From Nocardioides anomalus (lineage in GTDB: Bacteria; Actinomycetota; Actinomycetes; Propionibacteriales; Nocardioidaceae), in contig NZ_CP049257.1 of NCBI RefSeq assembly GCF_011046535.1, forward strand, positions 3,844,001 to 3,908,000: a stretch of DNA of 64,000 nt. The letters are read 5' to 3'. Under the pieces are notes generated by a model that saw only the letters and a list, made by a program, of their open reading frames with translations, did not search any database and was not told the DNA's origin. Positions within the stretch are counted from its first letter, which is position 1; each line of letters begins with the position of its first letter. This document shows positions 1 through 7,959 of the stretch, piece by piece. A program made the position numbers and the translations under genes.

Positions 1-94
1 CGCGGACCAGCAGCCCGATCTCCCGGGCGGTCTCGGCCCGCTCCGCGGCCCGTTCGCCGGCGGTTCCCGGCTGGTTCCTGTGGTCGACGGTCAT
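1..94 (-). CDS. Start of an unidentified gene, cut by the left window edge
   Basis: Only the first 31 codons are inside the window. The ATG at 94 reads leftward and follows a GAGAGGGA ribosome-binding stretch, so the start is well supported. The visible peptide begins MTVDHRNQPGTAGERAAERA and continues with an Ala/Glu/Arg-rich, probably helical segment. No family motif can be recognised. It is divergent from the GntR-type regulator that starts at 213, with 118 bases between the start codons, so the two may share control. No function can be proposed from so short a piece. Confidence 0.55.
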   Translation of the reverse strand, partial: MTVDHRNQPGTAGERAAERAETAREIGLLVR

Positions 95-212
95 CGTGTT
101 CCCTCTCGTCCTGGCGCCTTGCAACGGTTAGGTTGGCACCCGCGGCCTACCCGCCTGCAGGCATATCGGTGCTAATGTTTGTCAACGTTTCTCGCAGCGC
201 GGAGGAGTCCCC

Positions 213-974
213 ATGACCATGTCGGGCGTCAACGGGGCGGCCCAACGGCCTCCGAAGGCGGCGATGCTCGTGGCCCAGCGCATCGTGCAGGACGCGATCC
301 GCGGCAGCCTCCGGCCCGGCGACCTGCTGGAGCCCGAGCGCACGATGCTCGAGAAGTACCAGACCGGACGCGGCACCTTGCGCGAGGCGCTGCGCCTGCT
401 GGAGTTCCAGGGCGTCATCTCGCTCAAGCCCGGGCCGCGCGGCGGACCGGTGCTGCAGAACCCCGACGCCTCGCACCTCGGCAGCACCCTGGTGCTGCTC
501 ATGCAGCTGCAGGCGGCGCCGTTCCGCAACGTCGCCCAGGTGCGCACGGCGCTGGAGCCGATGATCTCGCGGCTGGCGGCCGAGCAGATGACCGAGGACT
601 CCCTGGTCGACCTGCGCGGCACGGTCGACCAGATGAAGGCCGAGATCGACGACCAGTACTCGTTCCTCGACGCCAACAAGCGCTTCCACGACATCATCGC
701 GTGGTCCTCGGGCAACGTGCTCTTCGCCTACATCATCGAGTCGCTGCTCGGGATCATGGACGGCACCCAGATCGGCGTCGACTACCCCGCCTTCCGCCGG
801 CAGGCGATCCTCAAGGCGCACGAGGAGATCTACGCCGCGCTCGCCGCGCGCGACCCGGCCGAGTCCGAGGCCCGGATGCGCGAGCACATCGAGGCCGCGC
901 AGCGCTACGTCGAGCGCAAGTACCCCCAGCTGATGGAGCAGACGATCCCCTGGGACCAGCGCATCCTCGGCTGA
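213..974 (+). CDS. GntR-family (FadR subfamily) transcriptional regulator
   Basis: This 253-residue protein has a winged helix-turn-helix at about residues 15-75 (VAQRIVQDAIRGSLRPGDLL, then RGTLREALRLLEFQGVI). An all-helical effector domain of the FCD type follows at about 95-240. The length is normal for FadR-subfamily repressors, which typically respond to a carboxylic acid or its CoA ester. A GGAGGAG ribosome-binding site at 201-207 fixes the ATG at 213. It converges on livF with only four bases between the stop codons. It is the only recognised regulator in the catabolic island up to about 22 kb, so it is the natural candidate to control it, by inference. The 118-base spacer upstream holds a short TTTGTCAACG element but no clear promoter. 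Confidence 0.9.
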   Translation: MTMSGVNGAAQRPPKAAMLVAQRIVQDAIRGSLRPGDLLEPERTMLEKYQTGRGTLREALRLLEFQGVISLKPGPRGGPVLQNPDASHLGSTLVLLMQLQAAPFRNVAQVRTALEPMISRLAAEQMTEDSLVDLRGTVDQMKAEIDDQYSFLDANKRFHDIIAWSSGNVLFAYIIESLLGIMDGTQIGVDYPAFRRQAILKAHEEIYAALAARDPAESEARMREHIEAAQRYVERKYPQLMEQTIPWDQRILG

Positions 975-978
975 GCGG

Positions 979-1704
979 TCAGTCACCGGCGCCGGCCAGG
1001 GCGGCCTCGCCCAGGAAGGCCAGCAGCACCGAGGCGTTGTTGCGCGCCTCGGCGGCCGGGCCGCTCCAGACAACCTCGCCGCGCGCCACGGCCACCACTT
1101 CGTCGGCGACGTCCAGACCGGCCTCGGCGTTCTGCTCGACCATGAGTACGCCGATGCCGGAGTCCGCCATCTGCCGCACCGTGGCCAGGATCGAGTCGGT
1201 GACCACCGGCGCGAGCCCCATCGACGGCTCGTCGAGCAGCACCGTCGTCGGCTGCGACATCAGGGCCCGGCCGAAGGCGAGCATCTGCTGCTCACCGCCG
1301 CTGAGCAGCCCGGCCGCGCTCGAGCGGCGCTCGGAGAGGATCGGGAACATCTCGTAGCACTGGGCCAGCGTCTTCTCGAAGGCGCTGCGCGAGGCGGTGT
1401 GCCCGCCGAGCCGGAGGTTCTCGGCCACGGTGAGCGGGGCGAACACCCGGCGCCCCTCGGGCACGAGTGCGACGCCGCGCTTGACGATCTTGTGGGCGGG
1501 CAGCCCGGTGATGTCCTTGCCGTCGAGCGTGACCCGCCCGTCGGTCGGCGCGTGCAGCCCGGCGATCGCCTTGAGCGTGGTGGTCTTGCCTGCGCCGTTG
1601 GCGCCCAGGACCAGGGTGATCTTGCCGGGGGTGGCGCTCAGGCTCACCCCACGGACGGCCTCGACGTTCCCGTAGCCCGCGTGCAGGTCGCTGACCTCAA
1701 GCAT
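979..1704 (-). CDS. livF: Branched-chain-type ABC transporter ATP-binding protein LivF
   Basis: This 241-residue cytoplasmic ATPase is one of two nucleotide-binding subunits of a LivFGHMJ-type importer. It has Walker A GANGAGKTT (about residues 33-41), the signature LSGGEQQML and Walker B VLLDEPSMGLAP. The wording PSMGLAP and the HDHD-free, short C-terminus are typical of LivF rather than LivG. It is the last gene of a five-gene leftward operon, and its ATG overlaps the end of livG by eight bases. Liv-type systems also carry aromatic acids, short amides and other organic acids. Given the catabolic genes around it, the substrate may not be an amino acid. Confidence 0.93.
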   Translation of the reverse strand: MLEVSDLHAGYGNVEAVRGVSLSATPGKITLVLGANGAGKTTTLKAIAGLHAPTDGRVTLDGKDITGLPAHKIVKRGVALVPEGRRVFAPLTVAENLRLGGHTASRSAFEKTLAQCYEMFPILSERRSSAAGLLSGGEQQMLAFGRALMSQPTTVLLDEPSMGLAPVVTDSILATVRQMADSGIGVLMVEQNAEAGLDVADEVVAVARGEVVWSGPAAEARNNASVLLAFLGEAALAGAGD

Positions 1705-2470
1705 CGTTGCGCCACTTCCTTCCGAGGTAGGCCTCCTGGACCAACGGGTTCTGCACGACCTCCGTCGGCGTCCCCTCGGCGATCAGCCGACCGGACGTCA
1801 TCGCGTAGACGTAGTCGCACGTGTCCACCATCATCTGCACGTCGTGCTCGACGAGCAGCTGGCACAACCCGCCACCGCGCATGCCCTGCATCAGCTCGGA
1901 GATCTCGGCGCGCTCGGTCTGGTTCATCCCGGCGGTCGGCTCGTCGAGGAGCAGCAGCCGGGGCCCCATGACCAGGGCGCGGGCGATCTCCACCCGGCGC
2001 TGGGTGCCGTAGGACAACTCGGAGGGGAAGTACTCCTCCATGCCGGTGAGCCCGGTGCGCTCGATGACCTCGGCCACCGAGACGTCGCCGCCGCCGCGGC
2101 CCGCCGTGTCCGCGCCGAGCTGGATGTTGCGCCGCACGTCGAGGTCCGGCAGCAGCCGGACGGTCTGGAAGGTGCGGGCCACCCCCAGTGCGGCCAGCTT
2201 GTGCGGCCGGGTGCGGCGGTACGACGAGCCGTCGATCAGCACGTCGCCGCGGGTCAGCTTGGTCATCCGGGTGATGGCGCCGATCAGCGTGCTCTTGCCC
2301 GAGCCGTTGGGACCGATGATCCCGTAGATCAGACCGGGACGCATGGTGAGGGTGACGCCGTCGACGGCCTTGACGCCGCCGTAGTGCACCGCGACGTCCT
2401 GGACCTCCAGGACCGGCGCCGCGGCCATGGGGTCGTCCTGCGCGGGGCGCTCGGGGTGGGTGGTGGTCAT
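1697..2470 (-). CDS. livG: Branched-chain-type ABC transporter ATP-binding protein LivG
   Basis: This 257-residue ATPase partners LivF. Walker A is GPNGSGKST, the signature region is LSYGTQRRVEIARAL and Walker B is LLLLDEPTAGMN, all typical of LivG. The ATG at 2470 was chosen because it follows a GAGGGGAC ribosome-binding site and overlaps the livM stop as ATGA. A much longer in-frame extension upstream lies over livM and is not real. Residues 1-20 (MTTTHPERPAQDDPMAAAPV) are a short nonconserved extension before the ATPase core. It is cotranscribed with livM and livF. Confidence 0.93.
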   Translation of the reverse strand: MTTTHPERPAQDDPMAAAPVLEVQDVAVHYGGVKAVDGVTLTMRPGLIYGIIGPNGSGKSTLIGAITRMTKLTRGDVLIDGSSYRRTRPHKLAALGVARTFQTVRLLPDLDVRRNIQLGADTAGRGGGDVSVAEVIERTGLTGMEEYFPSELSYGTQRRVEIARALVMGPRLLLLDEPTAGMNQTERAEISELMQGMRGGGLCQLLVEHDVQMMVDTCDYVYAMTSGRLIAEGTPTEVVQNPLVQEAYLGRKWRNDA

Positions 2471-3447
2471 GCTCGTCCCCTCGCGTCGGTCGTGGGTCGC
2501 GACAGCCCGTGCTGGTCCGGCGGTGTCGGCGCCGGGTCCGCGAGGACGAGCTCGGGTTCGTCGCCGTCGTCGCTGGCGAGCTCCTCCGCCCGGCCGTCGC
2601 GGCGGCGCCGCTTGCCCCAGCGGTAGCCGTCGACGAGCACCCCGTGGATGCCGCGGGGCAGCAGCACGGCGGCGATCGCGACGAGGATGCCGTAGATCAG
2701 CTCCTGCCACTGGCCGACCGCGCTGAGCAGGTCCGGCAGCCAGGTGAAGATGACCGCGCCGATGACCGCACCGACCCAGGAGCGGGCGCCGCCCACGATG
2801 ATCATGGTGAGCGCGAGCACGATGAGGGTGAAGCCGATGTCGAGCGGCTGGATGATGCTGCGGACCATCACGTTCATGCCGCCGGCGATGCCGCCCAGCG
2901 CGCCGCTGACCACGAAGGCGACGATGCGGTAGCGCCGCACGTCCACGCCGACCGAGGCGGCCAGCTGCGGGTCGTCGCGGACCGCCTCCACCCGGCGACC
3001 GGTGCGGCCCAGCTCACTGAAGGCGATGAGGGCCACGACGGCGACGGTGATGACGTACATCTGGCTCATCGAGAAGTCGGTGATGACGCCGTACAGGCCG
3101 GTCGAGGAGCCGGTGAACTCCCCGCCGTTGACGGCGATGACGCCGATGATGAGGTCGAAGGCGACGGTGGCCATGGCCAGGTAGAGGCCGTTGAGCCTGG
3201 CCAGCACCAGGCCCAGCACGAGCCCGATGCCGGCGGTCATCAGCGCGGCCAGCGCGATCGCCTCCAGCGCCCCCATCTCCTGGTGGATCACCAGCAGCGC
3301 GGCGGCGTACGCGCCGAAGCCGTAGCAGCCGGCGCCCGCGAAGGAGAAGACCCCCATGCGCAGCGGCACCTGGATGGACAGGGCCATGAGCAGCCCGGTC
3401 AGCGTCGACTGGATGAGGACCAGGTGCGAGTCGTAGAAGAGGCTCAT
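2467..3447 (-). CDS. livM: Branched-chain-type ABC transporter permease LivM
   Basis: This 326-residue integral membrane permease has about eight to nine hydrophobic segments, starting with LVLIQSTLTGLLMALSIQ. It includes the family stretch ARSWVGAVIGAVIFTWLPDLL near the C-terminus. A charged cytoplasmic tail rich in Arg and Asp follows from about residue 275. The ATG at 3447 overlaps the livH stop as ATGA, and the ATG of livG overlaps this stop in the same way, so translation is probably coupled. A longer reading frame upstream lies inside livH and was rejected. Together with LivH it forms the membrane channel. Confidence 0.92.
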   Translation of the reverse strand: MSLFYDSHLVLIQSTLTGLLMALSIQVPLRMGVFSFAGAGCYGFGAYAAALLVIHQEMGALEAIALAALMTAGIGLVLGLVLARLNGLYLAMATVAFDLIIGVIAVNGGEFTGSSTGLYGVITDFSMSQMYVITVAVVALIAFSELGRTGRRVEAVRDDPQLAASVGVDVRRYRIVAFVVSGALGGIAGGMNVMVRSIIQPLDIGFTLIVLALTMIIVGGARSWVGAVIGAVIFTWLPDLLSAVGQWQELIYGILVAIAAVLLPRGIHGVLVDGYRWGKRRRRDGRAEELASDDGDEPELVLADPAPTPPDQHGLSRPTTDARGRA

Positions 3448-4331
3448 GTCCGGCGCACCTCCTTGCGGCCGAAGAGGCCGGCGGGTCGTACCAGCAGGAC
3501 GAGGAAGATCAGGCCGAAGGACACCGCGTCGGTCCACGAGCCGCTGGTGTGGCCCTGGACGTAGACCTCGGCGAGCGCCAGGGCGAAGGCACCGAAGGCC
3601 ACGCCCCACATGCTGCCGACCCCGCCGAGGATGATGATCGCGAAGGCCTTGACCAGCAGCGTGTCACCGCTCTCCGGGGTGATGGCGCCGAGGTAGTAGG
3701 TGAACATCACGCCGGCGAGCCCGGCGAAGGCGCCCGAGGCCGCCATGGTCAGCAGGGCGAGCCGCTGCCGGTCGATGCCCATCAGGCTGGCGGTCTCGGC
3801 GTCCACGCCGATCGCCCGCATCGCCAGGCCCTGGCGGGTCAGCCGCAGCCACAGCGTCGTCGCGGCCCACAGGACCAGCGCGAGGATGATCGTGTAGACC
3901 GCGACGTTGGTGATGAATAGGTCGCCGTGGCGCCACACCGTCACGTCGAAGGTCGACTCCTGCAGACCGAAGGGGTTGCTCTTGGTGTGGTGCTGGGCGA
4001 TGGCCAGGGGGATGGTCGCCACCCCGATGCCGCCGATGAGGATCTGCATCTCCGCGCTGCGCTTGTCGCGCGCCCTCTTGAGGATCTGCTCGAAGGCCAG
4101 CTTCTGGATCACCAGGGACATCACCGCGCCGACCACCACGCCGATCAGCAGGACGGCCACCAGCGGCAGCGACACCGACTCCAGCAGGAGGTAGGCGGTG
4201 AAGGTCGAGAACATGAAGATCGACCCGTGCGAGAAGTTGAGGATGTCGATCGTGCCCCAGGTCAGGCTCATGCCCAACGCGAAGAGCAGGTAGACAGAGC
4301 CCAGGCTGACCGCGGTCAGAATTTCCTGCAT
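3444..4331 (-). CDS. livH: Branched-chain-type ABC transporter permease LivH
   Basis: This 295-residue permease has about eight membrane helices. The N-terminus MQEILTAVSLGSVYLLFALG and the following SLTWGTIDILNFSHGS are the classic LivH signature, in which family members read G..N.AHG. The C-terminal motif DAVSFGLIFLVLLVRPAGLF is also typical. An AGGAGAGGG ribosome-binding site precedes the ATG at 4331. It lies 75 bases downstream of the binding-protein gene and is the second gene of the operon. Confidence 0.93.
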   Translation of the reverse strand: MQEILTAVSLGSVYLLFALGMSLTWGTIDILNFSHGSIFMFSTFTAYLLLESVSLPLVAVLLIGVVVGAVMSLVIQKLAFEQILKRARDKRSAEMQILIGGIGVATIPLAIAQHHTKSNPFGLQESTFDVTVWRHGDLFITNVAVYTIILALVLWAATTLWLRLTRQGLAMRAIGVDAETASLMGIDRQRLALLTMAASGAFAGLAGVMFTYYLGAITPESGDTLLVKAFAIIILGGVGSMWGVAFGAFALALAEVYVQGHTSGSWTDAVSFGLIFLVLLVRPAGLFGRKEVRRT

Positions 4332-4406
4332 GTCCCTCTCCTGTCGTGACGACCCCGGTGCCGGGGCGGTGGCCAGCGGCCACCACCCCGGCGCGGGTCG
4401 TGGCTG

Positions 4407-5603
4407 CTAGCTGTCGCCCGCGGCGTACAGCAACTTGGTCCCGGTGCCGTCCCACTCGACGACGACGCCGGGAACCTCGATGGTGCCGTCCTTCCAGGCC
4501 AGATCGCTGCCGAGCGCGCCGTCCTCGGTCTTGCCGGCCTCGGTCTTCATCCCGTCCTTGATCCCGTCGCGGCTCGCGTCGCCGGCCTCTTTGATGGAGC
4601 GGGCCAGGAACCACGCGGCGTCGTAGGCCTCGGCAGCGTAGTTCAGCGGGTCCTCGCCGTACTCGGCCGTGTAGTCCTTGACGAACTGCTGGCTGGACGG
4701 AGCCGTCTGGGTCGCGTCGAAGTCGACGGGCCACGCCATCCCGGCGCCGTCGGCACCGGCCGGCTTGAGGTTGCCGGCGCTCGCGCCGGAGTTCCCCAGC
4801 ACCTTGCCGGTGTAGCCGGCCTGGCGCAGCTGGGTCATCGCCGTCGGGTTCGAGGCACCGATCTGCAGGATCGACACGACGTCGGGGTCGGTGTCGAGCA
4901 CCTGCTGGATCGCAGCCGAGTAGTCCTGCGTCGCCGAGGTGGTCTCGACCGACTTGGTGACCTCCATGCCCGTCTCCTCGGCGAGGTCGGGCAGCGTCTT
5001 GGTCCCGATCTCGTCGAGGGTCGGGGAGATGTTGGTGTAGATGATCCCGACGGACTTCCAGCCGTTGTCCTCGATGTACTTCTTCATGATCGGGTAGTAC
5101 GAGCTCATCAGTGGCGTGGCGCGGTAGGTGTAGTCACCCACGACCACACCGTCGCTGCCCGCCTGGGTGTAGATGACCGGCAGCCCGGCCTTCTGGGCCA
5201 GCGGCGACTGGGCGACCGCCTCCTGGCTCGAGACCGACCCGAAGGTCGCGGCGACGTTGCGGTCCGCGATCGCCGCGGTCATCTCGCTGGCCGCGGTCGC
5301 GGCATCGCCCTTGGTGTCCTTCCAGCTGAGGTCGATCTTCTTGCCGTCCCCGAGGAAGCCCTGCTCGTTGATCTGCTTGATCGCCAGCTCGTAGCCCTTC
5401 TGGGCGGACAGGCCGGCGAACGCGGCCGGCCCGGTGAGCGGCTCGATGCCGACGACCTTGACCGTGGACGGGATGCCGCCGCCACCGTCGGAGCCCCCGC
5501 TGCCGCCGTCGTCACCGCATGCGGCGACCGAGAGCACTGCCGCCATCGCGACCGCCAGCGTGGCGCCGCGGCGCGTGCGCCGCGATCCGTTGAAGCCGCC
5601 CAT
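4407..5603 (-). CDS. Liv-type ABC transporter substrate-binding lipoprotein
   Basis: This 398-residue extracytoplasmic receptor delivers substrate to LivHM. It has a lipoprotein signal: a basic N-terminus (SRRTRRG), the hydrophobic stretch ATLAVAMAAVLS and a lipobox VAAC with Cys29. A Gly/Asp/Ser-rich linker follows, then a type I periplasmic-binding fold starting VKVVGIEPLTGPAAFAG. The ATG at 5603 was preferred over one at 5627 because it follows GAGGAG at the right distance. The alternative would place the palindrome at 5626 inside the gene. As first gene of the operon it carries the promoter and putative operator. The ligand is unknown. Confidence 0.9.
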   Translation of the reverse strand: MGGFNGSRRTRRGATLAVAMAAVLSVAACGDDGGSGGSDGGGGIPSTVKVVGIEPLTGPAAFAGLSAQKGYELAIKQINEQGFLGDGKKIDLSWKDTKGDAATAASEMTAAIADRNVAATFGSVSSQEAVAQSPLAQKAGLPVIYTQAGSDGVVVGDYTYRATPLMSSYYPIMKKYIEDNGWKSVGIIYTNISPTLDEIGTKTLPDLAEETGMEVTKSVETTSATQDYSAAIQQVLDTDPDVVSILQIGASNPTAMTQLRQAGYTGKVLGNSGASAGNLKPAGADGAGMAWPVDFDATQTAPSSQQFVKDYTAEYGEDPLNYAAEAYDAAWFLARSIKEAGDASRDGIKDGMKTEAGKTEDGALGSDLAWKDGTIEVPGVVVEWDGTGTKLLYAAGDS

Positions 5604-5625
5604 CTCTTCTCCTCGATACTTTGAC

Positions 5626-5641
5626 AATCATGCGCATGATT
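5626..5641. promoter_or_regulatory. Perfect 16-bp palindrome, putative operator of the liv operon
   Basis: AATCATGCGCATGATT is a perfect inverted repeat in the leader of the liv operon, 22 bases upstream of the binding-protein start. It lies downstream of the best promoter candidate (5656-5685), where a bound repressor would block elongation. Related AAYCAT-N4-ATGRTT sites occur at 5760 and 19008, with a half site at 12859. That a regulator binds here is an inference. Confidence 0.55.
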
Positions 5642-5655
5642 CGCATGTGACCGAC

Positions 5656-5685
5656 ACCATAGGACGTGGGCGATGCTCGTGTAAA
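5656..5685 (-). promoter_or_regulatory. Candidate sigma-70-type promoter for the liv operon
   Basis: Read leftward, TTTACA (5685-5680) and TATGGT (5661-5656) are separated by 18 bases, a good -35/-10 pair in this GC-rich context. The predicted start of transcription lies just before the palindrome at 5626-5641 and the GAGGAG ribosome-binding site. Confidence 0.4.
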
Positions 5686-5759
5686 GGGTGGAGCGGAACT
5701 CTCAGGAACCGGGAGTCGACCTCGGCGACCCGCGTCCGGGGCGCCTGTCGCGGACCTCT

Positions 5760-5775
5760 ATCCATGCATATGATG
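5760..5775. promoter_or_regulatory. Operator-like inverted repeat overlapping the -10 box of the 5783 gene
   Basis: ATCCAT-GCAT-ATGATG matches the 16-bp palindrome at 5626 in layout, with one mismatch in each half site. A TATGAT -10 box (5769-5774) lies inside it, eight bases before the GTG at 5783. The downstream gene is therefore probably read from a leaderless transcript and could be repressed by a protein bound here. Confidence 0.42.
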
Positions 5776-5782
5776 CGTACTT

Positions 5783-6823
5783 GTGCGGATGGGTGTCATC
5801 CTCGGCGACGTCAGCAGCAGCGTCTCGCCACGCGAGCACCTCGACGGGCTGCTGAGGCAGGTCGAGGCCGCCCAGCGCAACGGGCTCTCCCACATCACGA
5901 TGGGCCAGCACTTCCTGTACGGCGACCTCCGGTGGCTCCAGCCGGTGCCCACCCTGGCGCGCATCGCGGCCGAGCTCGACGACCACGTGACGCTGGCGAC
6001 CACCGTCGTGCAGGTGCCGCTCTACCACCCGGTGATGCTGGCCGAGGACCTGGCGACCCTCGACATCCTCACCCGCGGCCGGCTGGTCGTCGGGGCGGGT
6101 GCGGGCTACCGGGAGGACGAGTTCACCGCTCTGGGCGTCGACTTCTCCCAGCGGTTCGCGATGTTCGAGGAGTCGCTGCAGATCATGCAGCAGATGTGGA
6201 CGCAGGACACCGTCACCTACGCCGGCCGGTTCTGGTCGGTCGAGGACGGCCACACCCACATCCGGCCGTGGCAGCAGCCGCACCCGCCGATCTGGATCGG
6301 CGCGATGAAGGACCGGGGCGTGCGTCGCTCGGCGCGGCTCGGTGACGGCTGGCCGATCACGCCCGAGACCCGCGGGCCGGAGCTGGTCCGGCTGCTCTCG
6401 GTCTACGAGGACGAGCGCGACCGGCTCGGCAAACCGCACGTCCGACACCCGCTGCGCCGCGAGGTCATCCCGGCGCCGACGACCGAGGCGGCCTACGCGC
6501 GGTTCGAGGCGATGGCCAAGGACCGGCTGCTGGCCTACGCCCAGCGACAGCTGGCCACGCGCGACGCGGACGAGATCAGCCAGCAGTTCCGCGAGGTGGC
6601 CCGGCAGGAGACGTTCATCGGCACGCCGGACGAGGTCGTCGCCCAGCTGCGGGACTTCGCGGCGCGGTTCCCCGTCGACCCGGTGCTGGTGCGCGCGCAG
6701 TGGCCGAGCATGACCAGCGACGAGGTGGTCGCCTACCTCGACGACCTCGGCCGGGACGTGGTGCCCGCCGTGGCCGAGCTGGAGTCGGTCGCACGCGTGG
6801 TTCGTGACCAGGCCCAGGACTAG
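5783..6823 (+). CDS. Luciferase-like (LLM) flavin- or F420-dependent monooxygenase
   Basis: This 346-residue protein has the bacterial luciferase TIM-barrel fold. Seen in order are MGVILGDVSSS at the first strand, VTLATTVVQVPLYHP in the flavin region, LTRGRLVVGAGAGYREDEF, the GRFWSVEDGHTHIRPWQQPHPPIWIGA stretch (split here only in reading) and a C-terminal FIGTPDEVVAQL motif. Members oxidise or reduce diverse substrates with FMNH2 or F420H2; the substrate here is unknown. The GTG at 5783 fits a leaderless start behind the TATGAT box; an ATG at 5789 is the alternative. No Shine-Dalgarno is visible. It is divergent from the liv operon and its stop overlaps the racemase stop by four bases. Confidence 0.87.
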   Translation: MRMGVILGDVSSSVSPREHLDGLLRQVEAAQRNGLSHITMGQHFLYGDLRWLQPVPTLARIAAELDDHVTLATTVVQVPLYHPVMLAEDLATLDILTRGRLVVGAGAGYREDEFTALGVDFSQRFAMFEESLQIMQQMWTQDTVTYAGRFWSVEDGHTHIRPWQQPHPPIWIGAMKDRGVRRSARLGDGWPITPETRGPELVRLLSVYEDERDRLGKPHVRHPLRREVIPAPTTEAAYARFEAMAKDRLLAYAQRQLATRDADEISQQFREVARQETFIGTPDEVVAQLRDFAARFPVDPVLVRAQWPSMTSDEVVAYLDDLGRDVVPAVAELESVARVVRDQAQD

Positions 6824-7959
6824 GCGACGACGCCGGACTCGCGCAGGCGCCGCACCTGCGGACCGTCGTACCCCAGCTCGGCGAGGACCTCGTCGGTGTC
6901 CGCACCGGGAGGCACGGCGTCGCCCGGGACCGGCGTGCTGCTCCGGGAGAAGCGCGGCGTCACCGCCGGCTGGTGGTGCACGCCGTCCGCCAGCGGGGCG
7001 TACGCCGCACGGGCGGTCGCCTGCGGGTGCGCACGGGCCTCGTCCAGGTCCAGCACCGGGCTCACGCAGGCCTCGACGCCGTCGAAGGCCGCAGCCCACT
7101 CGTCGCGGGTGCGGGCGGAGAACGCGTCGGTGAGCGCCTCGCGCAGCGCCGGCCAGCGGCTGCGGTCCTGGTGGGCGTCGGCGTGCTCGTCGAGGCCGAG
7201 GACGCCGAGGGCGGTGCGGAAGAAGCGCTGCTCGACCGCGCCGAAGGCGACCCAGCGACCGTCCGCGCAGGTGTAGACGTCGTAGTAGGGACAGCCCGAG
7301 TCGAGCAGGTTGTGACCGCGCTCGTCGGACCAGCGGCCCTGGGCGCGCAGGCCGTGCACGAGCCCCATCAGCGTCGCCGTGGACTCCAGCACGTTGGCGT
7401 CGACGACCTGGCCGCGACCGGAGCGGGCGACCTCGAGCAGCGCGCAGGCGACGCCGAACGCGAGCGAGGCGGCGGCGCCGCCGAAGTCGCCGACGAGGTT
7501 GAGCGGGGGCACCGGTCGCTCGCCGGCGCGTCCGATGCTGTGCAGGGCGCCGGTGAGCCCGATGTAGTTGAGGTCGTGGCCGACCACGCCGGCCCACGGT
7601 CCGTCCTGGCCCCAGCCCGTGAGCCGGCCGTACACCAGCCGGGGGTTCCGGGCCAGGCACGCATCGGGGCCAACGCCGAGCCGCTCGGCCACGCCCGGTC
7701 GGTAGCTCTCCACGAGCACGTCCGCCGTGGCGACCAGGTCGAGCAGCACCGCGGCGCCGTGGGGGTGCTTGAGGTCGAGCGCGAGGGAGCGGCGACCGCG
7801 CTCGAGGACGGGGTTGGGCGTGTAGTCCGCCGACGGCCCGGTGGTGCGGTCGACGCGCACCACCTCGGCGCCCATGTCGGCGAGCAGCATGACCGCGAAC
7901 GGGCCGGGCCCGATGCCGGCCAGCTCGACCACGCGCACCCCGGCGAGCGGCCCGCTCAC
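6820..7959 (-). CDS. Alpha-methylacyl-CoA racemase / class III CoA-transferase family (CaiB/BaiF)
   Basis: This 379-residue CaiB-fold protein probably inverts the configuration of 2-methyl-branched acyl-CoA esters. VGHDLNYIGLTGAL places a His at residue 128 and NLVGDFGGAA an Asp at 158. They match the acid-base pair His126/Asp156 described for the Mycobacterium racemase MCR. Class III CoA-transferases instead use a single Asp, and the GHDxNYI motif favours a racemase. Such enzymes are needed for methyl-branched isoprenoid and sterol side-chain degradation, which fits the AtuA-like gene upstream. The GTG at 7959 overlaps the ligase stop as GTGA. It is the last gene of the leftward operon. Confidence 0.85.
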   Translation of the reverse strand: MSGPLAGVRVVELAGIGPGPFAVMLLADMGAEVVRVDRTTGPSADYTPNPVLERGRRSLALDLKHPHGAAVLLDLVATADVLVESYRPGVAERLGVGPDACLARNPRLVYGRLTGWGQDGPWAGVVGHDLNYIGLTGALHSIGRAGERPVPPLNLVGDFGGAAASLAFGVACALLEVARSGRGQVVDANVLESTATLMGLVHGLRAQGRWSDERGHNLLDSGCPYYDVYTCADGRWVAFGAVEQRFFRTALGVLGLDEHADAHQDRSRWPALREALTDAFSARTRDEWAAAFDGVEACVSPVLDLDEARAHPQATARAAYAPLADGVHHQPAVTPRFSRSSTPVPGDAVPPGADTDEVLAELGYDGPQVRRLRESGVVA